Positions 1 to 6,597 of a stretch of DNA of 18,923 nt are shown here, piece by piece. Within the stretch, counting starts at the first letter, position 1; each line of letters starts with the position of its first letter. Below the pieces are notes generated by a model. That model did no database searches and had not been told where the DNA came from. It worked only from the letters and a program-made list of their open reading frames with translations. The DNA lies in NCBI GenBank assembly GCA_025355935.1, contig JANXYS010000140.1, positions 1-18,923 on the forward strand, read 5' to 3'. Source of the stretch: Chitinophagales bacterium (GTDB lineage: Bacteria > Bacteroidota > Bacteroidia > Chitinophagales > Chitinophagaceae). The position numbers and the translations under genes were made by a program.

Positions 1-344
1 ATCTGGCTACTTTCCTCATCCCGGCCGATAAGTTTATAATTGTTTCCCCCGAATACAATGGGTCGTACCCCGGAGTGTTAAAAATGATGATAGACAGCAC
101 ACAAGTCTCTAAGGTTTGGTGGCATAAAAAAGTACTTCTGACGGGAGTTTCGACTGGTCGGGCCGGAAATTTAAGAGGAATGGAACATTTAACTGGCAGC
201 CTGCTCCACATGAAGATGCTTGTTCATCCCAACAGGTTGCCCATAAGCCTGGTAGATAAATTAATGGATCAGGATAACCAGTTTATCGATACCGGGGCAT
301 TGAAGGCTATCGATTATCAATTAAATGAATTTTTAAGCTTTTAG
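1..344 (+). CDS. NADPH-dependent FMN reductase-like flavoprotein (3' part only)
   Basis: This reading frame is open from the window edge (first full codon at 3), so the gene starts upstream and only about 113 C-terminal residues are visible. The stretch SPEYNGSYPGVLKMMID, near the start of the visible part, matches the hallmark of the NADPH-dependent FMN reductase family: a flavodoxin-like fold that binds FMN and passes electrons from NAD(P)H to quinones, azo compounds or similar acceptors. Downstream, a glycine-rich segment (STGRAGNLRGMEHL) and HPNRLPISL fit the same family. An ATG at 75 lies in frame but inside the conserved motif region, so it is not the true start. The stop is 11 bases before the phosphoesterase gene, which suggests co-transcription. 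The substrate cannot be told from sequence. Confidence 0.82.
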   Translation, partial: LATFLIPADKFIIVSPEYNGSYPGVLKMMIDSTQVSKVWWHKKVLLTGVSTGRAGNLRGMEHLTGSLLHMKMLVHPNRLPISLVDKLMDQDNQFIDTGALKAIDYQLNEFLSF

Positions 345-355
345 AATTTTTTCTC

Positions 356-1612
356 ATGCGTACACCCGTTGGCGTTATCATTTTCATTTCAGTTATGCTA
401 TTGCTCGATACTTATGTATTCCAGGCGATTAAAGCAGTAAGCCAGGGCGCATCTCCCCGAACTCGTATCGTAGTTTATAGTGTTTACTGGGCGCTTACTG
501 CCGTTGCTATACTGGGTTTCTTATTTTTTGTTTATACTGATCAAAGTTTCCTGGGAAAAAAATTTAGAACATTCCTGTTTGCAACAGTTATGGGGTTGTT
601 TTTTGCCAAGCTCATTGCGGTGGTCTTTTTTATTATGGATGATCTTCGGCGGGGCATTCAATGGTTAGCCGGCAAAGTTCTGTTTCGCGACACTGAAGCG
701 GATACTATGGCCGACGGAGGCATCACCAGGTCAGTGTTCCTCAGCTGGCTTGGCCTGGCGGCAGGTTCTACATTATTTGGAAGTTTGCTTTACGGGTTTT
801 CAAATAAGTACAATTATGATGTTCGCCGGGTGCAGCTCTCGTTTAATAATCTGCCTTCTGCATTTAAGGGCTTCAAAATACTTCACATTAGTGACATCCA
901 TAGTGGAAGCTTCCTGAATAAAAAAGCTGTTGCCCATGGAGTGGATATGATCATGAAACAAAATGCAGATATTATTTTGTTTACCGGCGACCTTGTGAAC
1001 GATAAGGCCACTGAAATGGATGATTATAAAGAAATTTTCAGTAAGCTTAAGGCTCCGATGGGTGTCTTTTCTACACTTGGAAACCACGACTATGGCGATT
1101 ATGTTCAATGGCCGAACGAGGGAGTTACAAAGGAACAAAATCTTGAAAACTTAAAAAAGGTCCATGAGGAAATCGGATGGAAATTATTAATGAATGAACA
1201 TGTAGTTCTGGAGAAAGAGGAACAGCAGGTTGCCTTGCTTGGAATTGAGAATTGGAGCTCAAAAGCTCGTTTCCCTAAGCATGGAAGGATGGATCTTGCG
1301 CATGCGGGCACAGAGAAATATCCTTTTAAAATTTTAATGAGCCATGATCCAAGCCATTGGGAAGCTCAGGTTCAGCCTAATTATAAAGACATTGACCTGA
1401 TGCTGAGCGGACATACCCACGGAATGCAATTTGGAATAGAAATACCTGGCTTTAGATGGAGCCCGGTACAATACATGTACAAGCAATGGGCTGGCCTGTA
1501 TGAGCAGGAAAATGGCAATCAGAAGTTATATGTTAACAGGGGCTTTGGCTTTATCGGCTATCCGGGCCGGGTAGGGATACTTCCCGAGATTACTCTCATC
1601 GAATTAACTTAG
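356..1612 (+). CDS. Membrane-anchored calcineurin-like metallophosphoesterase
   Basis: 418 residues in two parts. Residues about 1-150 are hydrophobic, with roughly four membrane-spanning stretches (about 4-24, 37-60, 72-94 and 126-147). Residues about 170-418 form a calcineurin-like phosphoesterase domain with every metal-binding motif in place: SDIHSG (D180, H182), GDLVND (D212), GNHD (N243, H244), a His in MSHDPSHW (H330) and GHTHG (H353, H355). Such enzymes use two metal ions to cleave phosphomonoesters or diesters. The architecture, several helices followed by the enzyme domain, is that of the YkuE/YaeI-like phosphoesterases, some of which act on lipid or UDP-sugar substrates at the membrane. 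The active site could lie on either side of the membrane; the sequence does not decide. The start ATG follows the upstream stop by 11 bases. Substrate unknown; family assignment secure. Confidence 0.9.
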   Translation: MRTPVGVIIFISVMLLLDTYVFQAIKAVSQGASPRTRIVVYSVYWALTAVAILGFLFFVYTDQSFLGKKFRTFLFATVMGLFFAKLIAVVFFIMDDLRRGIQWLAGKVLFRDTEADTMADGGITRSVFLSWLGLAAGSTLFGSLLYGFSNKYNYDVRRVQLSFNNLPSAFKGFKILHISDIHSGSFLNKKAVAHGVDMIMKQNADIILFTGDLVNDKATEMDDYKEIFSKLKAPMGVFSTLGNHDYGDYVQWPNEGVTKEQNLENLKKVHEEIGWKLLMNEHVVLEKEEQQVALLGIENWSSKARFPKHGRMDLAHAGTEKYPFKILMSHDPSHWEAQVQPNYKDIDLMLSGHTHGMQFGIEIPGFRWSPVQYMYKQWAGLYEQENGNQKLYVNRGFGFIGYPGRVGILPEITLIELT

Positions 1613-1635
1613 CGTGTACCAAAGTCAAAATCTTA

Positions 1636-2139
1636 TTGAAAGATTTAATATTGCGACCAACCGATAAAAATATCAGACATCCCGAAACTACAGTGTTTGA
1701 AGTTAAAGACTCCCTGACGGTGTTATTAATTATTTTTGCTGTTGCGGTGTTGTTCGCTACCCTGATGTGTTACTATCCGGGGAAAGCCTACTTAAAAGGG
1801 AATTTCTGGCCATTATTTGCCTTGCCTGCCCTTCTTGCTGCAGGATGTCTTTTCAAGATACTTTCACCGAAAACAATTTTGAGAATAGACGCAGAGGGAT
1901 TCCGGTTTTTCAGATCTGGTATTATTGTTTCATGGCAAGATCTTCAATCAGCTATTATTACAGAAGAAGATGAAGGTGACGGCCAAACTGCGACATTCCT
2001 CAAAATTAAATATTGTGATCCAGCACAAAATCAACTTCTTGAAACTAATTTCCCGATCTCTGGCAGCATGAACAAAACAGCATCAGAAATTATGCAGGCT
2101 ATCGTTGATTTTGAGCAGGAATTTAGTACCACTTTGTAA
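1636..2139 (+). CDS. Small two-TM protein resembling the STM3941 (PH-like) family
   Basis: 167 residues. The N-terminal half has two hydrophobic segments (about 29-45 and 57-74), followed by a soluble C-terminal domain with the pattern LRIDAEGFRFFRSGIIVSWQDLQSAII. This pattern (a basic or aromatic strand, then a conserved W-x-D/E-I/L) resembles STM3941-family and related PH-like proteins, whose function is unknown. No ATG precedes the hydrophobic region in this frame, so the most plausible start is TTG at 1636, 23 bases after the phosphoesterase stop; the first in-frame ATG (residue 43) lies inside the first hydrophobic segment. The frame is compact, ends just before a terminator and sits in a same-strand run, all of which support a real gene. 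Start uncertain; function not assigned. Confidence 0.7.
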   Translation: MKDLILRPTDKNIRHPETTVFEVKDSLTVLLIIFAVAVLFATLMCYYPGKAYLKGNFWPLFALPALLAAGCLFKILSPKTILRIDAEGFRFFRSGIIVSWQDLQSAIITEEDEGDGQTATFLKIKYCDPAQNQLLETNFPISGSMNKTASEIMQAIVDFEQEFSTTL

Positions 2140-2162
2140 CTGCGCGAACGAAAGTTTAAACG

Positions 2163-2198
2163 AAAAATGCCTCCACTTTGATCGCGGAGGCATTTTTT
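2163..2198. terminator. Bidirectional intrinsic terminator
   Basis: The arms 2163-2174 and 2186-2197 are perfectly complementary (AAAAATGCCTCC with GGAGGCATTTTT) around an 11-base loop. An A-run on the left and a T-run on the right make it work on both strands. It lies between the stops of the convergent genes at 1636-2139 and 2212-3948. Confidence 0.9.
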
Positions 2199-2211
2199 AT
2201 TCAACTAAACT

Positions 2212-3948
2212 TTAACGCCTTTCCCGTGGCGCAAATGTTCTTTTTCTTTCGCCCCCTTCCCGCTGGCTGCCGCCTTCATCATTCGGTCTTTTAAATCCTC
2301 CATCCGCTTCGTTCATACGAACAGTACGGTTGTTATAACGTTTGCCGTCTATCGATTTTATCATCACCGCTGCGTTGGCATGGTCGATTTCTACCCAGGT
2401 GTTCATATCACGCATGTCAATTTTACCCAGAACTTCTTTCTTTAAGTTGCTCTCATCGAGGATAAACTGCAGAAAACTCGCTTTGTAGAAACCGTCTTTT
2501 GTTCCGAGATTAACAAATAGCCTCGTATAGCCATTGTCGCGGCGGTTGAAAGTTGTACGTTCTTTACGGCTGCTATCGTCACGTGTTGCATCAAAGCGTT
2601 CACGGCTACGGCCAGCATCCTTAGCGTTAAGGTCTTCTGCGTTTTCGTAATATTTAAGAAAATGATCAAATTCCAAAGCAGCTACTCTTTGCAGTACTTC
2701 TTCCTTGCTCACATTTTCAAACTTGCTCATTAAATCCGGTAGGTATGTTTCGTAATCGCCACTTGAAATATCTGTGCTGATTAGTTTATCCATAAAAGCG
2801 AAGAATTGCTTGCGGCATACATCTTTACCACTTGGAATATCCAATTTGTGGAACTGGGCATTCACCATCTTTTCCAGGCTCCTGATCTTAAAGGTTTCCC
2901 TGCTATGACAGATAGACAAACAAATTCCTGTTTTACCTGCACGGCCTGTACGGCCGCTACGATGGGTATATACTTCCATGTCGTCAGGAAGTTCATAATT
3001 GATAACGTGCGAAATGCCGTCAACATCGATACCACGGGCAGCAACGTCTGTAGCAATAAGTAATTGTAAAGCTTTTGTGCGAAACCGGCCCATTACACGA
3101 TCTCTTTGTTGTTGAGTAAGATCGCCATGTAAAGCTTCGATTTCATAACCTGCTTTTGAAAGGCGTTCGGAAATGTCCTGGGCGTCTGCCTTGGTGCGGG
3201 TGAAAATTATCCCATACATGCCAGGGTTAAAATCGATGAGGCGTTTCAATGTCTCATAACGGCTATGGGCCGGGGAAACATAAAACTGGTGATCAATGTT
3301 GACATTGCCACTATTCTTTTTTCCAACAGTGATCTCTTTGGGATTGCTCATGAAGTTTTTTGCAATCGCTCTAACTTCCGGGGGCATTGTAGCACTGAAT
3401 AACCAGATACTTTCCCTGTTGATTGTATTCTTTAATACAAAATCAATATCATCGCGGAAGCCCATGTTAAGCATTTCATCTGCTTCATCGAGAACTACAT
3501 ATTTTACTTTTTGTAAGTCAATCGCTTTGCGTTCGATCATATCGATCAACCGCCCAGGTGTTGCAACTACAATCTGTACACCTCTTTTCAGGTTTCTAAT
3601 TTGCATCATGATAGAAGCTCCACCATACACGGCTTCACTCATGATTCCCTTACTATGCTTCATAAAATCCGCAAGATCATTGGTTATCTGCAGGCATAAC
3701 TCACGTGTAGGACAAACGATAAGCGCTTGCGGGAATTTGTCGGCAGCGTTTATTAATTGTAAAAGGGGTAATCCAAAGGCTGCCGTTTTACCAGTACCTG
3801 TTTGTGCCAAACCAACAAAATCAGTTGTGCCGGAAAGAAGGACGGGGATAGCCTGTGTTTGAATAGGGGTAGGTTCTGTAAAACCCAAATCTGTAATAGC
3901 CTGTACGATATGTTCGTTTAGGCCTAATGCTTCAAAAGATGCACTCAT
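2212..3948 (-). CDS. DEAD-box ATP-dependent RNA helicase with DbpA-type RNA-binding domain
   Basis: 578 residues when started at the ATG at 3948 (MSASFEALGL), which is where DEAD-box homology begins; the frame extends 20 codons further upstream, but those residues look non-homologous. All core motifs are present: Q motif GFTEPTPIQ (22-30), Walker A AQTGTGKT (48-55), PTREL (80-84), ATPGR (129-133), DEAD (155-158), SAT (185-187), and the second RecA domain with ARGIDV (304-309) and HRSGRTGR (329-336). Residues about 475-548 (RLFVNLGTKDG...) match the DbpA RNA-binding domain, and the tail is rich in R and G. Proteins of this type unwind rRNA or mRNA structure in ribosome assembly and cold adaptation. 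Monocistronic, convergent with the upstream run and sharing its terminator. Whether it is the DeaD/CsdA or the DbpA counterpart is not settled. Confidence 0.95.
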   Translation of the reverse strand: MSASFEALGLNEHIVQAITDLGFTEPTPIQTQAIPVLLSGTTDFVGLAQTGTGKTAAFGLPLLQLINAADKFPQALIVCPTRELCLQITNDLADFMKHSKGIMSEAVYGGASIMMQIRNLKRGVQIVVATPGRLIDMIERKAIDLQKVKYVVLDEADEMLNMGFRDDIDFVLKNTINRESIWLFSATMPPEVRAIAKNFMSNPKEITVGKKNSGNVNIDHQFYVSPAHSRYETLKRLIDFNPGMYGIIFTRTKADAQDISERLSKAGYEIEALHGDLTQQQRDRVMGRFRTKALQLLIATDVAARGIDVDGISHVINYELPDDMEVYTHRSGRTGRAGKTGICLSICHSRETFKIRSLEKMVNAQFHKLDIPSGKDVCRKQFFAFMDKLISTDISSGDYETYLPDLMSKFENVSKEEVLQRVAALEFDHFLKYYENAEDLNAKDAGRSRERFDATRDDSSRKERTTFNRRDNGYTRLFVNLGTKDGFYKASFLQFILDESNLKKEVLGKIDMRDMNTWVEIDHANAAVMIKSIDGKRYNNRTVRMNEADGGFKRPNDEGGSQREGGERKRTFAPRERR

Positions 3949-3979
3949 GGAAATATATTTAAATAATGAAGACCGTGAA

Positions 3980-4032
3980 ATTGCCAGGCAATACTCTAAT
4001 GTGGTCAAAAAAAAGTTTTTTGATGGTCACAT
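3980..4032 (-). promoter_or_regulatory. Structured 5' leader of the DEAD-box helicase gene
   Basis: Two adjacent self-complementary elements lie 31-84 bases upstream of the helicase ATG. 3980-3992 reads ATTGCCAGGCAAT, a perfect palindrome around one base. 3999-4032 pairs ATGTG with CACAT at its ends and CAAAAAA with TTTTTTG inside, around a 3-base loop with an asymmetric internal loop. In the minus-strand RNA both would fold just before the coding region. Known biology: several bacterial RNA helicase mRNAs carry long structured leaders used for cold-shock control or autoregulation. That this leader does so is inference. Confidence 0.4.
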
Positions 4033-4188
4033 GTTACGCTTCTGGCCGCTGGGGGAAGTTGTGTAATCCTGTTGGTAATAATGTAAACTTAGTACCGGCT
4101 AACAACAGCATCTGGGCATGTCATGTAATTCTCAGAAATTCTAAAATCGGCGCGAAGCTAAGGTTTAATTTTTATTAATTGCATTTAT

Positions 4189-4208
4189 ATTAACACTTAA
4201 GGGTTAAT
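4189..4208. repeat. 20-base near-perfect dyad, possible operator
   Basis: The arms ATTAAC and GTTAAT flank a centre that is itself nearly symmetric (ACTTAAGG), so nine of ten mirrored positions pair. It ends 56 bases before the start of the outer-membrane barrel gene, where a dimeric regulator could act. No T-run follows, so it is not a terminator. Confidence 0.45.
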
Positions 4209-4264
4209 GTTTTGTAAAACTGGCATATAACTTGAAAATGTTGATTTACTAAACTCTAAGCTAC

Positions 4265-4846
4265 ATGAAACTAAAAACCCTTGCGTTAGCGGCAATAACT
4301 TTTGCTCTAACTACGCACGCAAAAGCGCAAAATTTCCACTTTGGAATTAAAGCCGGAGCTGACATAAACAAGATTAATGGTCAGTCATTTAAGAAACAAT
4401 TTTCTTACGGATACCAGGTCGGAGTTTTCTCTGAAATAGGGCTCACCTCGCGTTTTGGAATTCAACCTGAAATTTTATTGAGCCAGGTTAATGTCGATAC
4501 AACAGACAACTTTAGTGATGTTTACCATGTAAGAGGCCTTAACAATGTAAATCTAAAATACCTTAAAATCCCCCTGCTTTTAAATTATAAGCCCAATGCA
4601 TTTGTCTCACTCCAGGTTGGTCCACAATATGGAATTTTGTTGGACAAAAACAAATCTGCTGTTGACAATGGTAAATCTGCTTTTAAACAAGGCGACTTTA
4701 GTATGGTTGGCGGTTTGCAATTAAATATTACTAAAATACGACTGTATGGGCGGTATGCTGTAGGGCTTAGCAATCTTAATGATATCGATAACACCGAGAA
4801 ATGGAAGAGCCAGAGTTTCCAGGTTGGAGTTGGGGTTACGCTGTAA
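4265..4846 (+). CDS. Outer-membrane beta-barrel protein (PorT-like / OMP_b-brl_2 family)
   Basis: 193 residues. A clear signal peptide (MKLKTLALAAITFALTTHAKA, cleaved about residue 21) is followed by NFHFGIKAGADINKINGQSF, the characteristic opening of small Bacteroidota outer-membrane barrels. The rest alternates polar and hydrophobic residues in strands (for example FGIQPEILLSQV, LKIPLLLNYKPN, VSLQVGPQYGILL, IRLYGRYAVGLSNL) and ends in a strand, QVGVGVTL, as expected for insertion in the outer membrane. These proteins are very common and mostly of unknown role; the name PorT-like reflects fold similarity only and does not imply a T9SS function. It stands alone between a dyad and a terminator. 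Confidence 0.85.
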   Translation: MKLKTLALAAITFALTTHAKAQNFHFGIKAGADINKINGQSFKKQFSYGYQVGVFSEIGLTSRFGIQPEILLSQVNVDTTDNFSDVYHVRGLNNVNLKYLKIPLLLNYKPNAFVSLQVGPQYGILLDKNKSAVDNGKSAFKQGDFSMVGGLQLNITKIRLYGRYAVGLSNLNDIDNTEKWKSQSFQVGVGVTL

Positions 4847-4873
4847 TATAAAACATTCGAAGATTAAAAAGAT

Positions 4874-4905
4874 GCCTGGGCTTATCGCCCGGGCCTTTTA
4901 TTTTT
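4874..4905. terminator. Bidirectional intrinsic terminator
   Basis: Stem 4874-4881 with 4887-4894 (GCCTGGGC with GCCCGGGC, one G-T wobble) around a 5-base loop, followed by a T-rich stretch. An A-rich stretch (4863-4870) precedes it, so it can also stop minus-strand transcription of the gene whose stop codon is at 4904-4906. Confidence 0.85.
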
Positions 4906-5473
4906 AAGGCCGAAGGATACTAATGCTGCCATTTGATAAGAGCCTGATTACAGTGCTGGGTAAGGCGATGGTACTATCATCCTGTCTATACCGAACAACA
5001 TAGTCAACACCGTCTTTAATTTTTATGTCCACGTCACTAAAGAGCGTTGGCGGAGGGTATCCGCTTACGTTAGATGATGTTGATACAATGGGCTTTCCAA
5101 AACTTTTAATAAGTTGTTTGCAAAATTTGTCTTTAACAATTCTTATCCCAACAGAACCATCAGGTGCAAGTAAATTCTTTGCGAGATTTTTTGCATCCTC
5201 GTATATTACGGTCGTAGGTTTTTCAACTCCTTTGATGTAGTCAAAAATAATATGATTCTCCCTGCTGCTGTAATTTAGTATTTCAGATTCCTCAGCTACA
5301 AGTATGATCATGCTCTTTTGTTCGTTACGATTTTTTAAGGCATAGATCTTTGATACCGCCTCTTCGTTCTGCGCATCACATCCTATCCCCCAAACTGTAT
5401 CAGTAGGATAAAGGATAAGTCCACCTTTTTTCAAAGTCATGATGCAGGCATCAATATCATCATCAATCAACAT
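4904..5473 (-). CDS. tsaC: L-threonylcarbamoyladenylate synthase (YrdC/TsaC domain)
   Basis: 189 residues, the length of a single-domain YrdC/TsaC protein without the extra C-terminal domain of Sua5. Conserved blocks are in order: YPTDTVWGIGCDA (22-34), KNRNEQKSM (47-55), KPTTVIY (85-91), GSVGIRI (106-112), PIVSTSSNVSGYPPPT (128-143) and PSTVIRL (172-178), with a final ILRP. The enzyme makes threonylcarbamoyl-AMP from threonine, bicarbonate and ATP in the cytoplasm. TsaD then uses it to form t6A at position 37 of tRNAs that read ANN codons. It starts only 3 bases after the stop of the glycosyltransferase gene, so the two are almost certainly one transcript. Function is confident; the symbol is given by domain size. 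Confidence 0.92.
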   Translation of the reverse strand: MLIDDDIDACIMTLKKGGLILYPTDTVWGIGCDAQNEEAVSKIYALKNRNEQKSMIILVAEESEILNYSSRENHIIFDYIKGVEKPTTVIYEDAKNLAKNLLAPDGSVGIRIVKDKFCKQLIKSFGKPIVSTSSNVSGYPPPTLFSDVDIKIKDGVDYVVRYRQDDSTIALPSTVIRLLSNGSISILRP

Positions 5474-5476
5474 TTG

Positions 5477-6466
5477 TTAGGCCATTTTAGTTAATACCAT
5501 CCCAGCTATGTATTCATCATCCAGTAAAGTAAGACATTTTGGAACATCGTATAATTCACATACATTTCGGGTGCATGGCTCGCATCTAAGTTCCCCAAGT
5601 CTGATAACCATATTCGTTTTTTTGTTGTATGGTGCTGTATTCTTCTCGTTGCCTGCACCGAACAGTACAATTGTGTATGTTCCGGCGGCATTGGCAACAT
5701 GTGCTGGTCCGCTATCGGTTGTCAACATTACTTTACAGTTGCTCATCATATCAATTAGCTGGGGTAGGGTGGTGGTACCCGCCGCGTTTGTGATGTTCTC
5801 TTTATCTTCCAGGAGATCATACACTTCATCGACAAAACTTTTTTCTTTGGGGCTACCTATCAGTATTATTTCGTTACCAATTTTCCGTCTGATTGATGAA
5901 ATCAAAGATACAGCTTTGCTTACCGGCAGGCGTCGCGATGACGCCTCAGAGTTTATATTCACAATAACTGCATCTCTTTTTTTATTGCCGCCTCGGGAAA
6001 GGAAAACTGGTGGGACGGCGATCGTTTTATTTACATATTGCTGTAAAAGATCTACATACTCTTCGACGCGGTGAAGCTTTTTTTTCTTCGAAAAGCAGTT
6101 GGTCATTAACAGAGTTCGTATCCCATTTTGGAAACCTACCCTTTTTCTCGCTGATGTTCCGTATGCCATTATAGCTGATGATAGAGAATCGGGGAGGCAA
6201 AAAAACAAGTCGTATTTTTTTTTAGACCGCAACAGTTTTCCAAATTTTAGGGCCCCGTTAATACCGGGGTATTCATCTTTGGAAAACACAAATCGGTTGT
6301 CGTGCGCAGGGAAATAAGCAAGTAAGAAGTCAATACCTTTTTTCGCAACCAGGTCTATTGATGCGCCGGGGAATTGTAAAGCTACGGCACTTACAAATGA
6401 GGTGCTCATAACCATATCTCCAAGCCAGTTAGGTAACCTGATAATTATATTCTGAACTTTCGACAT
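5477..6466 (-). CDS. Glycosyltransferase family 9 (ADP-heptose:LPS heptosyltransferase-like)
   Basis: 329 residues. The N-terminus IIIRLPNWLGDMVMSTSF (7-24) is the acceptor-side signature of heptosyltransferases, including the conserved Asp (D17). The C-terminal half has the donor-site pattern SSRRLPVSKAVSLI (176-189), NAAGTTTLPQLIDMMSNCKV (227-246) and TTDSGPAH (249-256), followed by LFGAGNEKNTAPY. This matches the WaaF (heptosyltransferase II) branch of GT9, which adds heptose from an ADP-sugar to the LPS inner core at the cytoplasmic face of the inner membrane. The real donor in this organism could differ. Cysteines at C295, C298, C303 and C311 form a cluster seen in many WaaF-like proteins. 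The gene contains an A9 run (residues 82-84) and an A8 run (residues 127-130). First gene of an operon with tsaC. Confidence 0.9.
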   Translation of the reverse strand: MSKVQNIIIRLPNWLGDMVMSTSFVSAVALQFPGASIDLVAKKGIDFLLAYFPAHDNRFVFSKDEYPGINGALKFGKLLRSKKKYDLFFCLPDSLSSAIMAYGTSARKRVGFQNGIRTLLMTNCFSKKKKLHRVEEYVDLLQQYVNKTIAVPPVFLSRGGNKKRDAVIVNINSEASSRRLPVSKAVSLISSIRRKIGNEIILIGSPKEKSFVDEVYDLLEDKENITNAAGTTTLPQLIDMMSNCKVMLTTDSGPAHVANAAGTYTIVLFGAGNEKNTAPYNKKTNMVIRLGELRCEPCTRNVCELYDVPKCLTLLDDEYIAGMVLTKMA

Positions 6467-6509
6467 TGTGCAATTTCTTTCAAGCTGGTAAAGGTAGCAA
6501 ACGTGAAAA

Positions 6510-6517
6510 CAAAATTA
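6510..6517 (-). promoter_or_regulatory. Candidate -7 promoter element for the glycosyltransferase-tsaC operon
   Basis: On the minus strand this reads TAATTTTG, an exact fit to the Bacteroidota -7 consensus TAnnTTTG, about 44 bases upstream of the start codon at 6466. I see no TTG at the expected -33 spacing, so the call rests on one element. Confidence 0.5.
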
Positions 6518-6576
6518 CTGCTTTGAAACGGTTTGCTCTAAGCTACGGTCTCATTCGGCCTTTGACCGTAATTTGT

Positions 6577-6584
6577 TAAGTTTG
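6577..6584 (+). promoter_or_regulatory. Candidate -7 promoter element for dapD
   Basis: TAAGTTTG matches TAnnTTTG exactly and ends 13 bases before the dapD ATG, implying a very short leader. The nearest TTG (6562-6564) is closer than the usual 17-23 bases, so the -33 element is weak or absent. The element faces the divergent one at 6510-6517. Confidence 0.55.
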
Positions 6585-6597
6585 CAAAAAACTCAAC

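Larger units (their letters stand above)
3949..4264. other. 316-base divergent intergenic region (helicase leader / barrel promoter)
   Basis: No convincing gene lies here; a 70-codon frame at 3966-4178 has no recognisable features. The half next to the helicase holds a 13-base perfect palindrome (3980-3992) and an A/T-rich hairpin (3999-4032). The half next to the barrel gene holds a 20-base dyad (4189-4208). A one-mismatch -7 element for the helicase (TAAGTTTA on the minus strand, 4084-4091) would give a leader of roughly 130 bases, but no TTG is suitably spaced, so the start of transcription is unproven. Confidence 0.6.

Noticed and set aside
3296..3862. 188-codon plus-strand frame opposite the DEAD-box helicase gene
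   Set aside because: It lies wholly inside a fully conserved helicase coding region on the other strand and reads as low-complexity hydrophobic sequence with no domain pattern.
3966..4178. 70-codon frame in the helicase/barrel intergenic region
   Set aside because: No homology pattern or start signal, and it overlaps the hairpins of the helicase leader; chance frame.
5508..6074. 188-codon plus-strand frame opposite the family 9 glycosyltransferase gene
   Set aside because: Antisense shadow of a gene whose motifs are intact; the product is S/T/L-rich with no recognisable features.
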